From Bauldia sp. (GTDB lineage Bacteria > Pseudomonadota > Alphaproteobacteria > Rhizobiales > Kaistiaceae): a DNA stretch of 64,000 nucleotides. Both the position numbers and the translations under genes were made by a program. Under the pieces are notes generated by a model that was given only the letters and a program-made list of their open reading frames with translations, was not told where the DNA came from and made no database searches. Shown piece after piece: positions 1 to 8,768 of the stretch (the first letter of the stretch is position 1; each line of letters opens with the position of its first letter). The stretch is taken from NCBI GenBank assembly GCA_028284325.1, contig JANQRX010000010.1, positions 62,001-126,000 of the forward strand. The letters run 5' to 3'.

Positions 1-66
1 TCTGACAGACGGTAGGGTTTTTCACGCGGTTTGGCTCGGCGCAGTGCGAAGTCCGAGAGCGCCATG

Positions 67-116
67 GTGGGTAACGCCTTTTCGAGCGTGGGTAACGGGT
101 CGGAATTTTTACCCAC
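67..116. repeat. Three copies of GTGGGTAA (two direct, one inverted)
   Basis: GTGGGTAACG occurs at 67-76 and again at 88-97, exactly 21 bp apart (about two helical turns). An inverted copy, TTACCCAC, lies at 109-116. Read on the other strand each copy gives TTACCCAC, close to the DnaA box TTATCCACA. No gene is visible in 1-228 around it. It may be a protein-binding array; which protein is unknown. Confidence 0.35.
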
Positions 117-228
117 GTTTCGATGCGTTGCAAGGGATCGCGGCGTTCCGCTATGTGCGGTTCATCGTTGTAAAACGGCCAAAATAAGCCATTTCTGAGA
201 GGCTATGGTCTGCTATGAGAAGGAGAAA

Positions 229-304
229 TGGTGCCCAGGGGCGGAATCGAACCACCGACACGCGGATTTTCAATCCGCTGCTCTACCAACTGAGCTACCT
301 GGGC
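229..304 (-). tRNA. tRNA-Phe (GAA)
   Basis: The minus strand folds as a complete 76-nt tRNA including an encoded CCA. The 7-bp acceptor stem is GCCCAGG with CCTGGGC, the discriminator is A, and the anticodon stem-loop CGGATTGAAAATCCG places GAA at the anticodon (Phe). T-loop GGTTCGATTCC is canonical. Confidence 0.96.
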
Positions 305-406
305 ATGCCGTCGGCCAATCGGTTGGTGAATGCGCCGGCCTTCGGCGCGGGCGGTTATATGGAATCGCGTCGGGGGTGTCCAGCGGCGGAACCCACGCCG
401 TGCGGC

Positions 407-1090
407 TCATCCGCCGGCGGTTTGTGAACCGACGAAATCCGCAATCGCGGTCGCCAGCTCGGCCATGATCTCGGCCGGCGTTCGGCCGGCCGCCTTGGGC
501 ACGCGGAAGGAGTGGTTGCCGCCCTCGATGACGTGCAGCCTGGCGCGCGGGTCGAGCCGCGCCAGCACCGGTTCGATGAGCTCAAGGCCGGCGAACTCGT
601 CGCGCGTGCCCTGGAGGAAGAGCATCGGAACGTTGACCTGGTCGAGGTGGTCGGCGCGCTCGGTGCCGGGCTTGCCCGGCGGGTGCAGGGGAAAGCCGAC
701 GAACACCAGGCCACGCACACCCTGCAGTGGCTGGGCGGCCTGGGCCTGCGAGGTCATCCGGCCGCCGAACGATTTGCCGCCGGCAAACAGCGGCACGCCG
801 GACATGGCCGCTGCGGCGTCGGCCACCGCGGCGCGGACGGCGGCGTGGGCAAGTTTCGGGCCGTCGGGGCGCCGGCTGCCCCGCTCCATGTAGGGAAACT
901 GATAACGCAGGGTGGCGATGTTGCGCGCCACAAGTTCGGCCGCCAAGTCGCCAAGAAACGGATGGCGCATGCCCGCGCCGGCGCCATGGGCGAGCACCAG
1001 CAGCGCCAGCGGGTCCCGTGGCGCGTCGAGCAAGGCGGAGACGCTGCGCTCCTCGTCGATGCGAATTGTGCGCTCGACCGTTTCGCTCAT
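407..1090 (-). CDS. Alpha/beta-fold hydrolase, KANL3/Tex30-like family
   Basis: This 227-residue soluble protein has an alpha/beta-hydrolase layout. An early LVLAHGAGAGM segment (about 32-41) looks like the oxyanion/HG motif. The nucleophile elbow GKSFGG puts the catalytic Ser near 107, the likely acid is Asp near 164 (GTRDEF), and the His is near 193 (GGNHSF). There is no signal peptide, so it should act in the cytoplasm. The family comprises small hydrolases of undetermined substrate. It starts 4 bp inside the end of yacG (ATGA overlap), so it may be translated from the yacG transcript. Substrate unknown. Confidence 0.8.
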   Translation of the reverse strand: MSETVERTIRIDEERSVSALLDAPRDPLALLVLAHGAGAGMRHPFLGDLAAELVARNIATLRYQFPYMERGSRRPDGPKLAHAAVRAAVADAAAAMSGVPLFAGGKSFGGRMTSQAQAAQPLQGVRGLVFVGFPLHPPGKPGTERADHLDQVNVPMLFLQGTRDEFAGLELIEPVLARLDPRARLHVIEGGNHSFRVPKAAGRTPAEIMAELATAIADFVGSQTAGG

Positions 1091-1332
1091 GCCGCGTCGC
1101 CGCCGTCGTGACTGCCATCGCCGCCGCTTCCCGGGTCCTCTTCCGCGGCGGGGATGGCATAGGCGCCGGTGAGCCAGCGGTTGAGGTCGATCTGCCGGCA
1201 GCGTTCGGAGCAGAACGGATAGAGCGATCGCACCGACGGCTTGTCGCAGATCGGGCAGGCGCGCGCCTTGCGCAGCGGCACCACCTTGCCGTCGTCGGTC
1301 GGTGCCCCCGGCTTGTTTCGGGCGGCGCTCAT
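1087..1332 (-). CDS. yacG: DNA gyrase inhibitor / zinc-binding protein YacG
   Basis: An 81-residue protein carrying the YacG zinc site C26-P-I-C29 and C41-S-E-R-C45, followed by RQIDLNRWL, which is diagnostic of the family. In E. coli YacG binds GyrB and inhibits gyrase. The C-terminus is an acidic, Gly/Asp-rich tail. Its ATG overlaps the TGA of the upstream maf (ATGA), implying translational coupling, and its own stop overlaps the start of the hydrolase gene. In many alphaproteobacteria yacG lies close to maf, as here. Confidence 0.92.
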   Translation of the reverse strand: MSAARNKPGAPTDDGKVVPLRKARACPICDKPSVRSLYPFCSERCRQIDLNRWLTGAYAIPAAEEDPGSGGDGSHDGGDAA

Positions 1333-1952
1333 TGCGGACTGATCCAGTTGAACTGCACCGGATAACCTTCGCCGGCGAGCAGCGACAGGGTTTCGTAGAG
1401 TGGCAGGCCGACCACGCCGCTGTAGGAGCCGACCAGCTTCACCACGAAAGCGCCAGCAAAGCCCTGGATGGCGTAGCCGCCGGCCTTGCCGCGCCATTCG
1501 CCCGACGCGATGTAGGAGTCCACATCCTGCTTCGACAGGCGCTTGAAGCGGACCCGGGTCTCGACCAGCCGCTGGCGCACCTGGCCCTTGCCGTTGATGA
1601 GGCAGAGACCGGTGTGGACCCGGTGGGTGCGCCCGGAAAGCTGATGCAGGCAGGCGGCGGCGTCCTGGATCACCTCGGCCTTGGGCAGGACGCGACGACC
1701 GACGGCAACCACCGTGTCGGCGGCCAGCACCAGCGCGCCTTCCAGATCCGGTTCGGCGGCCACCTTTTCGACCGCCTCCTGTGCCTTCTCGCGGGCCAGC
1801 CGCTTGGCGAGATCGCGCGGCGATTCGCTCTTGCGCGGTTCCTCGTCGATGGAGACCGGGAGCAGGCGATCCGGTTCGACGCCGATTTGCGCCAGCAGCG
1901 CGAACCGGCGCGGCGACCCCGACGCGAGGACGAGTTTCAGGCGGCCGGTCAT
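1329..1952 (-). CDS. maf: Maf family nucleoside triphosphate pyrophosphatase (dTTP/UTP type)
   Basis: 207 residues from the chosen ATG at 1952; the frame stays open 111 bp further upstream, but homologues begin at this [11 protein letters not shown] motif. Maf proteins hydrolyse non-canonical or pyrimidine NTPs to the monophosphate plus pyrophosphate. The segment [13 protein letters not shown] is typical of the YhdE (dTTP/UTP) subgroup, and the catalytic Asp lies in AADTVV. It overlaps yacG by 4 bp. The 297 bp upstream to UPF0262 contain no recognisable gene, so maf may have its own promoter. Confidence 0.9.
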   Translation of the reverse strand: MTGRLKLVLASGSPRRFALLAQIGVEPDRLLPVSIDEEPRKSESPRDLAKRLAREKAQEAVEKVAAEPDLEGALVLAADTVVAVGRRVLPKAEVIQDAAACLHQLSGRTHRVHTGLCLINGKGQVRQRLVETRVRFKRLSKQDVDSYIASGEWRGKAGGYAIQGFAGAFVVKLVGSYSGVVGLPLYETLSLLAGEGYPVQFNWISPQ

Positions 1953-2249
1953 CGGCTGGGCAGGGCTCCGCAATTGGGGACGCTGGTTGGCCCTGACCGG
2001 TAGCCGATTGCCGGACGGTTGTGAACCTTGCGGATGGTCGTGGATTCGGAATCTGAGCAGCAAGAGCGGCAGCGTTCCCGACGTCGTCCCGCACGCGGTG
2101 CGGCATCTTGATGACGCGCCGCAGATGCGGGACCTCGTGTCAAGCGCACTGCGGGGCCCCGTGTCTGCACCGCACCACTGCGCGCTGCGGCGCGCACGGG
2201 GCGACGGTTAGGAAACCCCGAGCAATTTGATCAGGAATCCGCAGCTGGA
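1953..2249. other. Intergenic stretch without recognisable gene
   Basis: Between maf and the UPF0262 gene I find no plausible coding frame, tRNA or clear terminator. In many alphaproteobacteria this slot holds a low-molecular-weight phosphotyrosine phosphatase and infA; neither can be read here on either strand. Confidence 0.6.
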
Positions 2250-2726
2250 CTAAAGCCGCATCTCCAGGGCGCTGATCAGGGTGAAGAGGCGCCGCGCCGT
2301 GGGGTGGTCGATGTCCACCGCGGCCTCCAGCATGTCGCGCAGCATGTCGCCGCCCTCGTTGTGCAGGCCGCGGCGGCCCATGTCGATCGCCTCGATGCGC
2401 TCCCTTTGGCCCGCCGCCAGCGCCTCGCGATGCACCTCGCACATCATGAGATAGTCCTTGATGAGCCGGCGCAGCGGCGCCAGCGGCAAGCTGGGTCGCC
2501 CGACGCTGCCGCCGGTCTCGTCGCTGATGTCGAAGACAATGCGCTCCTCGCCGGTGGTCAGCTTAAGGCGGTAGGTCGACGCGGTACCGTTTGCTGGGCC
2601 GAACCGGTTCTCGGCCACGAGATCGCGGATCGCCACCTCCACTTCGCGCCTGAAGGGCGAGCCGGTTGGCGGCGGCGTCCATCCGGGGAGATCGACCGCG
2701 ACCAGCCGCCCGATCCGCGCGGTCAT
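2250..2726 (-). CDS. UPF0262 family protein
   Basis: A 158-residue cytoplasmic protein matching the alphaproteobacterial UPF0262 family by sequence and by position directly after hisD. Recognisable parts are the N-terminal RIGRLVAVDL, the central YRLKLTTGEERIVFDI, and the helical C-terminal part with LHNEGGDMLRDML. Function is not known. Its start codon overlaps the hisD stop (ATGA), so the two are almost certainly co-translated. The conserved gene order is the best clue and suggests a housekeeping role. Confidence 0.88.
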   Translation of the reverse strand: MTARIGRLVAVDLPGWTPPPTGSPFRREVEVAIRDLVAENRFGPANGTASTYRLKLTTGEERIVFDISDETGGSVGRPSLPLAPLRRLIKDYLMMCEVHREALAAGQRERIEAIDMGRRGLHNEGGDMLRDMLEAAVDIDHPTARRLFTLISALEMRL

Positions 2727-4027
2727 CCGGGGCTGCTCCGGTTGCCGCGCACGGTGATGGACCGCGCATGGGCGTCGAGCCCTTCGGCTCCGGCCAGCGT
2801 AACGGCGGCGGGGCCGAGTGCTGTGAGCTGATCCGCGTCGAGGCGCAGCACCGAGGTGCGTTTCATGAAGTCGAGGACCGAGAGGCCCGAGGCAAACCGG
2901 GCGGAACCCGCCGTGGGCAGCACGTGGTTGGGGCCGCCCACGTAATCGCCAATGGCCTCGGGCGTGTGCCGGCCGAGGAAGGCCGCCCCGGCGTTGCGCA
3001 GCCGGTCGAGCAACGCGTCGGGATCGTCGACGGCGAGTTCGATATGCTCCGGCGCGATGCGGTTGGCGAGATCGACGGCCTTGTCGAGGGAGGCCACGAC
3101 GATGATCGCCCCGTGGCGGCGCCAGCTCTCGCCGGCCGTCTCCGCCCGTGGCAGCGTGGCGAGTTGCCTGTCGACGGCGTCGGCGACGCGGTCGGCGAAG
3201 CCGCCACCGGTGGTGATGAGGATCGCCCGGGCGTCGGCGTCGTGCTCGGCCTGGGCGAGCAGGTCTGCGGCGATCCAGTCAGCGTCGTTGGCGCCGTCGG
3301 CGATCACCAGCACTTCGGAGGGGCCGGCGATCATGTCGATCCCCACATGGCCGAAGACCTGCCGTTTGGCCTCGGCGACATAGGCGTTGCCGGGGCCGAC
3401 GATCTTGGCGACCGGGCGGATGGTGGCGGTGCCGTAGGCCAGCGCGCCGACCGCCTGGGCGCCGCCGACCGTGTACACCTCGTCGACACCGGCCAGCGCG
3501 GCCGCGGCGAGCACCAGCGGGTTCTGAAAGCCGCCCGGCGTCGGCGTCACCATGACGATGCGCGGCACCCCGGCGACCTTGGCGGGAACCGCATTCATCA
3601 GAACCGAGCTGGGATAGGCGGCGGTGCCGCCGGGAACGTAGATGCCGACCGCATCGAGCGCCGTCCAGCGCGAGCCGAGTTCGACGCCGAGGTCGTCGCG
3701 ATAGCGGTCGTCGGTCGGCACTTGCCGGCGATGGAAGGCGTCGATCCGGGTCGCCGCGAGCTTGAGGGCGTCCAGCGTGTCCGGATCGGCCGCCGCCTGT
3801 GCCGCCTCCAGCCGGTCCGGCGTGACCCGCATCGTCGCGGGGTCGAGGTCGTGCCCGTCGAAGCGCTTTGTCAGTTCCGCCAGGGCGTCGTCGCCGCGTG
3901 CGCGGATATCCGACAGGATCGTCGCGACCGCCGCGCCGACATCATCGTCCGCACCGCGGTTCGCGGCGACGATCGCCTCGAACCGGGCGTCGAAGTCCGC
4001 ATCCGTGTCGGAGAGTCGCTGCGCCAT
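2723..4027 (-). CDS. hisD: Histidinol dehydrogenase
   Basis: 434 residues from the ATG at 4027 (MAQRLSD), the usual family length; an in-frame ATG at 4072 would overlap the upstream gene. HisD oxidises L-histidinol to L-histidine with two NAD+, the last step of histidine synthesis. Visible family features are GIYVPGGTAAYPSSVLM, AKIVGPGNAYVAEAKR, the GPSEVLVIAD signature, the metal-ligand region LLAQAEHD, and GPNHVLPT near the C-terminus. It lies between DUF2948 and UPF0262, away from other his genes, as is common in alphaproteobacteria. Confidence 0.96.
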   Translation of the reverse strand: MAQRLSDTDADFDARFEAIVAANRGADDDVGAAVATILSDIRARGDDALAELTKRFDGHDLDPATMRVTPDRLEAAQAAADPDTLDALKLAATRIDAFHRRQVPTDDRYRDDLGVELGSRWTALDAVGIYVPGGTAAYPSSVLMNAVPAKVAGVPRIVMVTPTPGGFQNPLVLAAAALAGVDEVYTVGGAQAVGALAYGTATIRPVAKIVGPGNAYVAEAKRQVFGHVGIDMIAGPSEVLVIADGANDADWIAADLLAQAEHDADARAILITTGGGFADRVADAVDRQLATLPRAETAGESWRRHGAIIVVASLDKAVDLANRIAPEHIELAVDDPDALLDRLRNAGAAFLGRHTPEAIGDYVGGPNHVLPTAGSARFASGLSVLDFMKRTSVLRLDADQLTALGPAAVTLAGAEGLDAHARSITVRGNRSSPG

Positions 4028-4049
4028 GGCGTGGACCGTTAACCCGCGT

Positions 4050-4508
4050 CTAGAGGGCGGCGTCGCCGGCAACGGCGTGCCACGGCTTGCGCTCGGTCGA
4101 CCAGGCCGCGCCGAGATCGGTCAGGCGCGTCTCGATGCACTCGACATCGAGTCGCACACCGCCGCCACCGGCAAAGCACAACTCGATCGTCCCGTCGGGG
4201 AGCTCGCCGGGCATGAACTGGACGGCGAGCAGCTCCAGCACGGCGTCCGGCCGGTCGCGATCGATGTGGGTGGTCCGGACCGCCCGCACGCGATCGATGA
4301 TCAGGGCCGCCCGCCGGCGCTCATAGGTCTGGCTGCGGTCGCCTGCCACCTCCCATCCGAACCGGTTCATGGCGATCGCGAAGCGGTTCTGGCCGGGCAG
4401 GTAGACCATGTCCCCCACCTTCAGGACCGCATCCTGCACGAAGGCCGAAAGGACGGCGAGGTCCTCCTCGTCCACCGCTGCCAGCTTGAGTTGTTGTGCG
4501 TCGGTCAT
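4050..4508 (-). CDS. DUF2948 family protein
   Basis: A 152-residue protein from the ATG at 4508 (MTDAQQLKLAAVDEEDLAVL); the frame is open 60 bp further upstream but homologues start here. The recognisable segments are QDAVLKVGDMVYLP and a Trp/Arg-rich core, followed by FAGGGGVRLDVEC. No membrane segment or signal peptide. The family has no assigned function but sits between murA and hisD in many alphaproteobacteria, so co-expression with cell-wall and histidine genes is likely. It ends 22 bp before hisD and begins 78 bp after murA. Confidence 0.85.
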   Translation of the reverse strand: MTDAQQLKLAAVDEEDLAVLSAFVQDAVLKVGDMVYLPGQNRFAIAMNRFGWEVAGDRSQTYERRRAALIIDRVRAVRTTHIDRDRPDAVLELLAVQFMPGELPDGTIELCFAGGGGVRLDVECIETRLTDLGAAWSTERKPWHAVAGDAAL

Positions 4509-4586
4509 GGCCGGTCCGGGATCAGGGTGATGGCTGGCCCACAGGTAGGCCCGCCGGCGGCCGGACACAAGCGTTTCGGTTGCCGG

Positions 4587-5876
4587 TCAGCCGGTCAGGC
4601 GTTCGATCTCGGCCCCGCAGCCGCCGAGCTTGGCCTCGAGCTGCTCGAAGCCGCGATCGAGATGGTAGACGCGGTTGACCACCGTCTCGCCTTCGGCGGC
4701 GAGGCCGGCGATCACCAGCGACACGGAAGCCCTGAGATCGGTCGCCATCACCTCGGCGCCCTTCAGGCGGTCGACCCCGCGCACCGTCGCGACCTGTCCG
4801 TCGAGATGGATGTCGGCCCCGAGGCGGGCGAGCTCCTGCACGTGCATGAAGCGGTTCTCGAAGATCGTCTCGCGCAGATGCGAGGTGCCGTCGGCACGGC
4901 TCACCAGTGCCATCAGTTGTGCCTGCAGGTCGGTCGGAAAGCCGGGGAAGGGCGCCGTCTCCACGTCGACCGGCGCGAGGCCGGCGCCGTTGCGGCGCAC
5001 CCGCACACCGCTGTTGGTGGTCTCCACGTCGGCGCCGATCCCGCGCAGCACGGTGAGTGGCGCTTCGATCGTGTCGACCTGCGCGCCTTCCAGAAACACG
5101 TCGCCGCCGGTCATAGCGGTGGCGAAGGCGTAGGTGCCGGTTTCGATCCGGTCTGGCATGACGGCGTGCCGCGCGCCATGCAGCCGGTCGACGCCCTGGA
5201 TGCGGATGGTCGGCGTCCCGGCGCCGGTGATCTCCGCCCCCATCCGCGTGAGGCAGGTGGCGAGGTCGACGATCTCGGGCTCGCGGGCGGCGTTCTCGAT
5301 CACCGTCTCGCCGCGCGCCAGCGTCGCGGCCATCATGGCCACATGGGTCGCACCGACCGAGATGTGCGGGAAGGTGATGCGGCCGCCGGTCAGCCCGCGC
5401 GGCGCGCGGGCGACGACATAACCGGCGTCGATGTCGATCTCGGCGCCCAGATCCTTCAGGGCGTCGATGAAGAAGTCGACCGGACGGGTGCCGATGGCGC
5501 AGCCGCCCGGCAGCGAGACTCGCGTCGCGCCCATGCGGGCGAGCAGGGGGCCGATCACCCAGAAGCTGGCGCGCATGCGCGACACCAGATCGTAGGGGGC
5601 TGTCGTGTCGACGATCTCGTTCGCCGACAGTTCGATCGTCTCGCCGGCAACGCCGTTCTGGCCCGCGCGCTTGCCCTTGACCAGGCAGTCGACGCCGTGG
5701 TTGCCGAGGATACGCTTCAGGAGCGCCACGTCGGCGAGCCGCGGCACGTTGTCGAGCGTCAGCGTCTCGTCGGTGAGGAGGCTCGCGATCATCAGCGGCA
5801 GGGCCGCGTTCTTGGCCCCGGAAATCGCGATGGTGCCGTTCAGTTGCTGGCCGCCGGTGATGCAGATTCTGTCCAT
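4587..5876 (-). CDS. murA: UDP-N-acetylglucosamine 1-carboxyvinyltransferase
   Basis: 429 residues, full length for MurA, which transfers enolpyruvate from PEP to UDP-GlcNAc in the first committed step of peptidoglycan synthesis. It opens with the family motif [20 protein letters not shown]. The catalytic, fosfomycin-target Cys is present at about residue 126 in [13 protein letters not shown]. The C-terminus contains [19 protein letters not shown]. First clear housekeeping gene of the leftward run; DUF2948 and hisD follow. Confidence 0.97.
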   Translation of the reverse strand: MDRICITGGQQLNGTIAISGAKNAALPLMIASLLTDETLTLDNVPRLADVALLKRILGNHGVDCLVKGKRAGQNGVAGETIELSANEIVDTTAPYDLVSRMRASFWVIGPLLARMGATRVSLPGGCAIGTRPVDFFIDALKDLGAEIDIDAGYVVARAPRGLTGGRITFPHISVGATHVAMMAATLARGETVIENAAREPEIVDLATCLTRMGAEITGAGTPTIRIQGVDRLHGARHAVMPDRIETGTYAFATAMTGGDVFLEGAQVDTIEAPLTVLRGIGADVETTNSGVRVRRNGAGLAPVDVETAPFPGFPTDLQAQLMALVSRADGTSHLRETIFENRFMHVQELARLGADIHLDGQVATVRGVDRLKGAEVMATDLRASVSLVIAGLAAEGETVVNRVYHLDRGFEQLEAKLGGCGAEIERLTG

Positions 5877-5998
5877 GAAGCGCCCCGGTTCTCGTCTCTG
5901 CCGCCGGCTGGCGGATGCGGGCCGGGTCTAGCCCACCGCCGGGGCGGACTCAAGGCAACCGCGTGGCCGGCTTCGGGCGATGGTTTGTCGCCGCCGGG

Positions 5999-6169
5999 TC
6001 AGCTCCGGTTCTCCGACGCGTCCTCGTCGCCGGCCGGCGGATCACCGGCCTCGTTCCTTGCCGCGGTCTTGCGCCGCCTCAGATTGGCGCGGAGCGCCTC
6101 GGCCAGCCGCTGCTGCTGCCGCTCGGCCTCCTTGCCGCGCCGGTCGCCGGGAGGGGCGTCGTCTTGCAT
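5999..6169 (-). CDS. Small basic conserved-looking protein (56 aa)
   Basis: A short frame starting at the ATG at 6169 and ending TGA at 5999. It encodes 56 residues with an acidic N-terminus, a basic amphipathic central helix (QQQRLAEALRANLRRRKTAAR, about 18-38) and an acidic tail. The 'EALRANLRRRK' pattern resembles short unnamed alphaproteobacterial proteins near murA; this is from memory and unverified. The ATG directly follows the higA stop (TGA-ATG), so it may be translated by re-initiation. It lies 122 bp upstream of murA on the same strand. Function unknown. Confidence 0.55.
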   Translation of the reverse strand: MQDDAPPGDRRGKEAERQQQRLAEALRANLRRRKTAARNEAGDPPAGDEDASENRS

Positions 6170-6487
6170 TCAAGCTGCCTCGGCGCGCTTGATTGCCTTC
6201 AACTCGTCGGCGAGCTTGTGCTCGGCATCCCACAGGTCCACGGCTTGCTGCATGCGCAACCACACGCCGGGGCCGTTGCCAAGGAATTTCCCGACCCTCA
6301 GCGCGAATTCCGGCGTCACCGGCCGCTCGCCATTGATGACGTTATGGAGGTGCTGGCGACTCACGCCCATGTCGCGGGCCGCCTTGCTGATCGACATGCC
6401 GTCGATCCCGTCCAGCGCCTCGGCAATCGCCGCACCGGGGTGCGACGGGCGCCGCTGCCGTCTAGTGGTATTGCTCGAAGTCGACAT
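6170..6487 (-). CDS. higA: HigA-family antitoxin (XRE helix-turn-helix)
   Basis: 105 residues with the HigA addiction-module architecture: an N-terminal RRPSHPGAAIAEAL lead, then the HTH SISKAARDMGVSRQHLHNVI (about 31-50), the INGERPVTPEFALRVGKFLG segment, and a C-terminal helix with the LWDAEH motif. It neutralises HigB and normally represses its own operon. Its start overlaps the toxin's 3' end by 26 bp, the typical higBA arrangement with toxin first. Confidence 0.9.
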   Translation of the reverse strand: MSTSSNTTRRQRRPSHPGAAIAEALDGIDGMSISKAARDMGVSRQHLHNVINGERPVTPEFALRVGKFLGNGPGVWLRMQQAVDLWDAEHKLADELKAIKRAEAA

Positions 6488-6740
6488 CGTAGGCGTCGCC
6501 TTTCTCGATTCTGAACGTCAGCCGCCATGCACCCGAAACACGGATGGCCCATGTGCCTTTCCGGTCGCCGGAGAGCTGGTGGAGATAGAAGCCTTGGGCA
6601 TTCATATCGTCGACCGTCTCGGCGGCATCAAGTTGGTCAAGCCTCGGCAGAAGTCGTTTCGCGAACCGGGCGTCGATCTTACGGCTTTTGCCCTTCGTGA
6701 AAAGCTCCTGCAGGCCCCTGTTCTTCCACGTCCTGATCAC
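6462..6740 (-). CDS. higB: HigB-family toxin (RelE/ParE superfamily mRNA interferase)
   Basis: 92 residues from a GTG at 6740 (VIRTWKNRGLQELF). This start was chosen because family members begin with 'MI(R/K)xFxxKGLexlF'; the reading frame continues upstream without a better ATG. Typical features are FTKGKSRKIDARFAKRLLPRLDQLDAA, HQLSGDRKGTWAIRVSGAWR and the C-terminal FRIEKGDAYDVDFEQYH. HigB cleaves mRNA on the ribosome. The Shine-Dalgarno match is weak. It overlaps higA and looks intact. Confidence 0.87.
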   Translation of the reverse strand: MIRTWKNRGLQELFTKGKSRKIDARFAKRLLPRLDQLDAAETVDDMNAQGFYLHQLSGDRKGTWAIRVSGAWRLTFRIEKGDAYDVDFEQYH

Positions 6741-6911
6741 CAGAAGATCGTAATCATATTCGAGACAGGCGCCAACAAAAACGAGACGCGCGGGGTACAG
6801 AAAGCCTGACCGGAGGCCACATCCGCAGCGTCGACGTCCGAACGCCGTCGGTTTTCGTATGTCGCGACTTGCGTCCAAAACAGCAGTATGCCAAGGGTTC
6901 GCACCGCTTTC

Positions 6912-6986
<75 letters not shown>

Positions 6987-7079
6987 CGCCCAAACCGGCC
7001 GAATCCTGCACGCCGCCAAGTCGGCAAGCGGGAACGCACTGGCGCGGTCGCCCGCGAATCCGTCCGGAGGGAAAGACGC

Positions 7080-7829
7080 GTGAACATCCTCGTCCCGGTG
7101 AAGCGGGTGGTCGACTACACCGTCAAGGTGAGCGTGAAGCCGGACGGTTCGGGCGTGGACCTTGCCCACGTCAAGATGTCCATGAACCCGTTCGACGAGA
7201 TCGCCGTCGAGGAGGCGCTTCGCTTGCGCGAGGCGGGCAAGGCCGAGGCGGTCACGGTGGTCTCGATCGGCCCGCCGGCCGTCCAGGAGACCTTACGCTC
7301 CGGTCTGGCGCTCGGCGCCGACCGCGCCGTCCATATCGCCACCGACGCGGCGGCGGAGCCGCTGGCGGTGGCGAAGCTGCTCAAGGCGCTGGTAGAGCGA
7401 GAGTCGCCGCTCCTCGTTCTGATGGGCAAGCAGGCGATCGACGATGATTCCAACCAGACCGGACAGATGCTGGCGGCGCTATTGGGCTGGGGGCAGGGCA
7501 CGTTCGCCTCCAAGCTCGCGATCGGCGACGGTACGATCGAGGTGACGCGCGAGGTCGACGGGGGGCTGCAGACGGTTGAACTCAAACTTCCCGCCGTGGC
7601 GACGACCGATCTGCGGCTGAACGAGCCGCGTTATGCATCGCTGCCTAACATCATGAAGGCCAAGCGCAAGCCGCTGGAGGAAATCGCCGCCGCCGATTTC
7701 GGCGTCGACCTGACGCCGCGGCTGAAGGTGGTGACCACCGAACCGCCGCCCGCGCGCGCCGGAGGCGGCAAGGTGGCCGACGTTGCGGAGCTGGTCGCCA
7801 AACTGAAGGACGAGGCGAGGGTGCTCTAG
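7080..7829 (+). CDS. etfB: Electron transfer flavoprotein beta subunit
   Basis: 249 residues from a GTG at 7080 with a good Shine-Dalgarno (GGAGG about 10 bp upstream). Starts [18 protein letters not shown] as in the family. The EtfB signature [18 protein letters not shown] and the AMP-binding segment [22 protein letters not shown] are present. EtfB carries AMP and partners EtfA to shuttle electrons from acyl-CoA and other flavin dehydrogenases to ETF-QO. First gene of a three-gene operon, 3 bp before etfA. Confidence 0.95.
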   Translation: MNILVPVKRVVDYTVKVSVKPDGSGVDLAHVKMSMNPFDEIAVEEALRLREAGKAEAVTVVSIGPPAVQETLRSGLALGADRAVHIATDAAAEPLAVAKLLKALVERESPLLVLMGKQAIDDDSNQTGQMLAALLGWGQGTFASKLAIGDGTIEVTREVDGGLQTVELKLPAVATTDLRLNEPRYASLPNIMKAKRKPLEEIAAADFGVDLTPRLKVVTTEPPPARAGGGKVADVAELVAKLKDEARVL

Positions 7830-7832
7830 GTC

Positions 7833-8768
7833 ATGACCACGCTTCTCATTGCCGAGCATGACAACCGGGCGCTCTCGCCCGAGACCGCCAGGGCGCTGAC
7901 CGCGGCCGCGCAGCTTGGCGGCGAAATCCATGTCCTGGCGGCCGGTGACGGCGGCAGCGATGTCGCCGAGGCCGCGGCGCGCCTGAATGGTGTCGCGAAG
8001 GTGCTGCACGCCGACGCGCCGGTGCTGGCGCACGGTCTGGCCGAGCCGGTGGCGGCGCTGATCGTGTCGCTGGCGGCGGGGTACGAGGCGCTGGTGGCAC
8101 CTGCGACCTCGAGCGGCAAGAACGTCATGCCGCGGGTGGCCGCGCTCCTCGACGTCATGCAGGTCTCCGACATCATCGAGGTGCTCGCACCGACGACGTT
8201 CAAGCGGCCGATCTATGCCGGCAACGCCATCCAGACCGTCGAGACCACGGACGCCAAACGGGTGATCACTGTCCGCACCGCCGCCTTCGCCGCCGCCGGG
8301 ATGACGGCCGAACCCGCGCCGGTCGAAACGATCCCCGGACCGGACGACCCCGGCCTGTCGCGCTTCGTTGCGCAGGAGCGTTCCGGCGGCGACCGGCCTG
8401 AACTGGCGTCGGCGCGGGTGGTGATTTCCGGTGGCCGGGCGTTGGGCTCCAAGGAACAGTTTGATCAGTTGATCCTGCCCCTGGCGGACCGGCTGGAGGC
8501 GGCGATCGGCGCGAGCCGGGCCGCGGTCGACGCCGGCTATGCCCCCAACGACTGGCAGGTCGGCCAGACCGGCAAGGTGGTTGCTCCGGAGCTCTACATC
8601 GCCTGCGGCATCTCAGGGGCGATCCAGCACCTGGCGGGCATGAAGGACGCCCGCGTGATCGTCGCCATCAACAAGGACCCGGACGCGCCGATCTTCGAGA
8701 TCGCCGACTACGGGCTGGTCGCCGACATCTTCGAGGCCCTGCCGCAACTCCATGAGGCGCTGGGGTGA
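7833..8768 (+). CDS. etfA: Electron transfer flavoprotein alpha subunit (FAD-binding)
   Basis: 311 residues, normal length. The C-terminal FAD domain is canonical: [46 protein letters not shown] (in two adjoining parts), then [18 protein letters not shown] and [18 protein letters not shown]. It forms the FAD-containing heterodimer with EtfB. Its stop overlaps the GTG start of the ETF-QO gene (GTGA), giving tight coupling so that carrier and quinone reductase are made together. Confidence 0.96.
   Translation: MTTLLIAEHDNRALSPETARALTAAAQLGGEIHVLAAGDGGSDVAEAAARLNGVAKVLHADAPVLAHGLAEPVAALIVSLAAGYEALVAPATSSGKNVMPRVAALLDVMQVSDIIEVLAPTTFKRPIYAGNAIQTVETTDAKRVITVRTAAFAAAGMTAEPAPVETIPGPDDPGLSRFVAQERSGGDRPELASARVVISGGRALGSKEQFDQLILPLADRLEAAIGASRAAVDAGYAPNDWQVGQTGKVVAPELYIACGISGAIQHLAGMKDARVIVAINKDPDAPIFEIADYGLVADIFEALPQLHEALG

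Noticed and set aside
3762-6809. A 1015-codon plus-strand open frame
   Set aside because: It lies antisense to hisD, DUF2948, murA and higBA, which all have clear family motifs. Long antisense frames are expected at this G+C.
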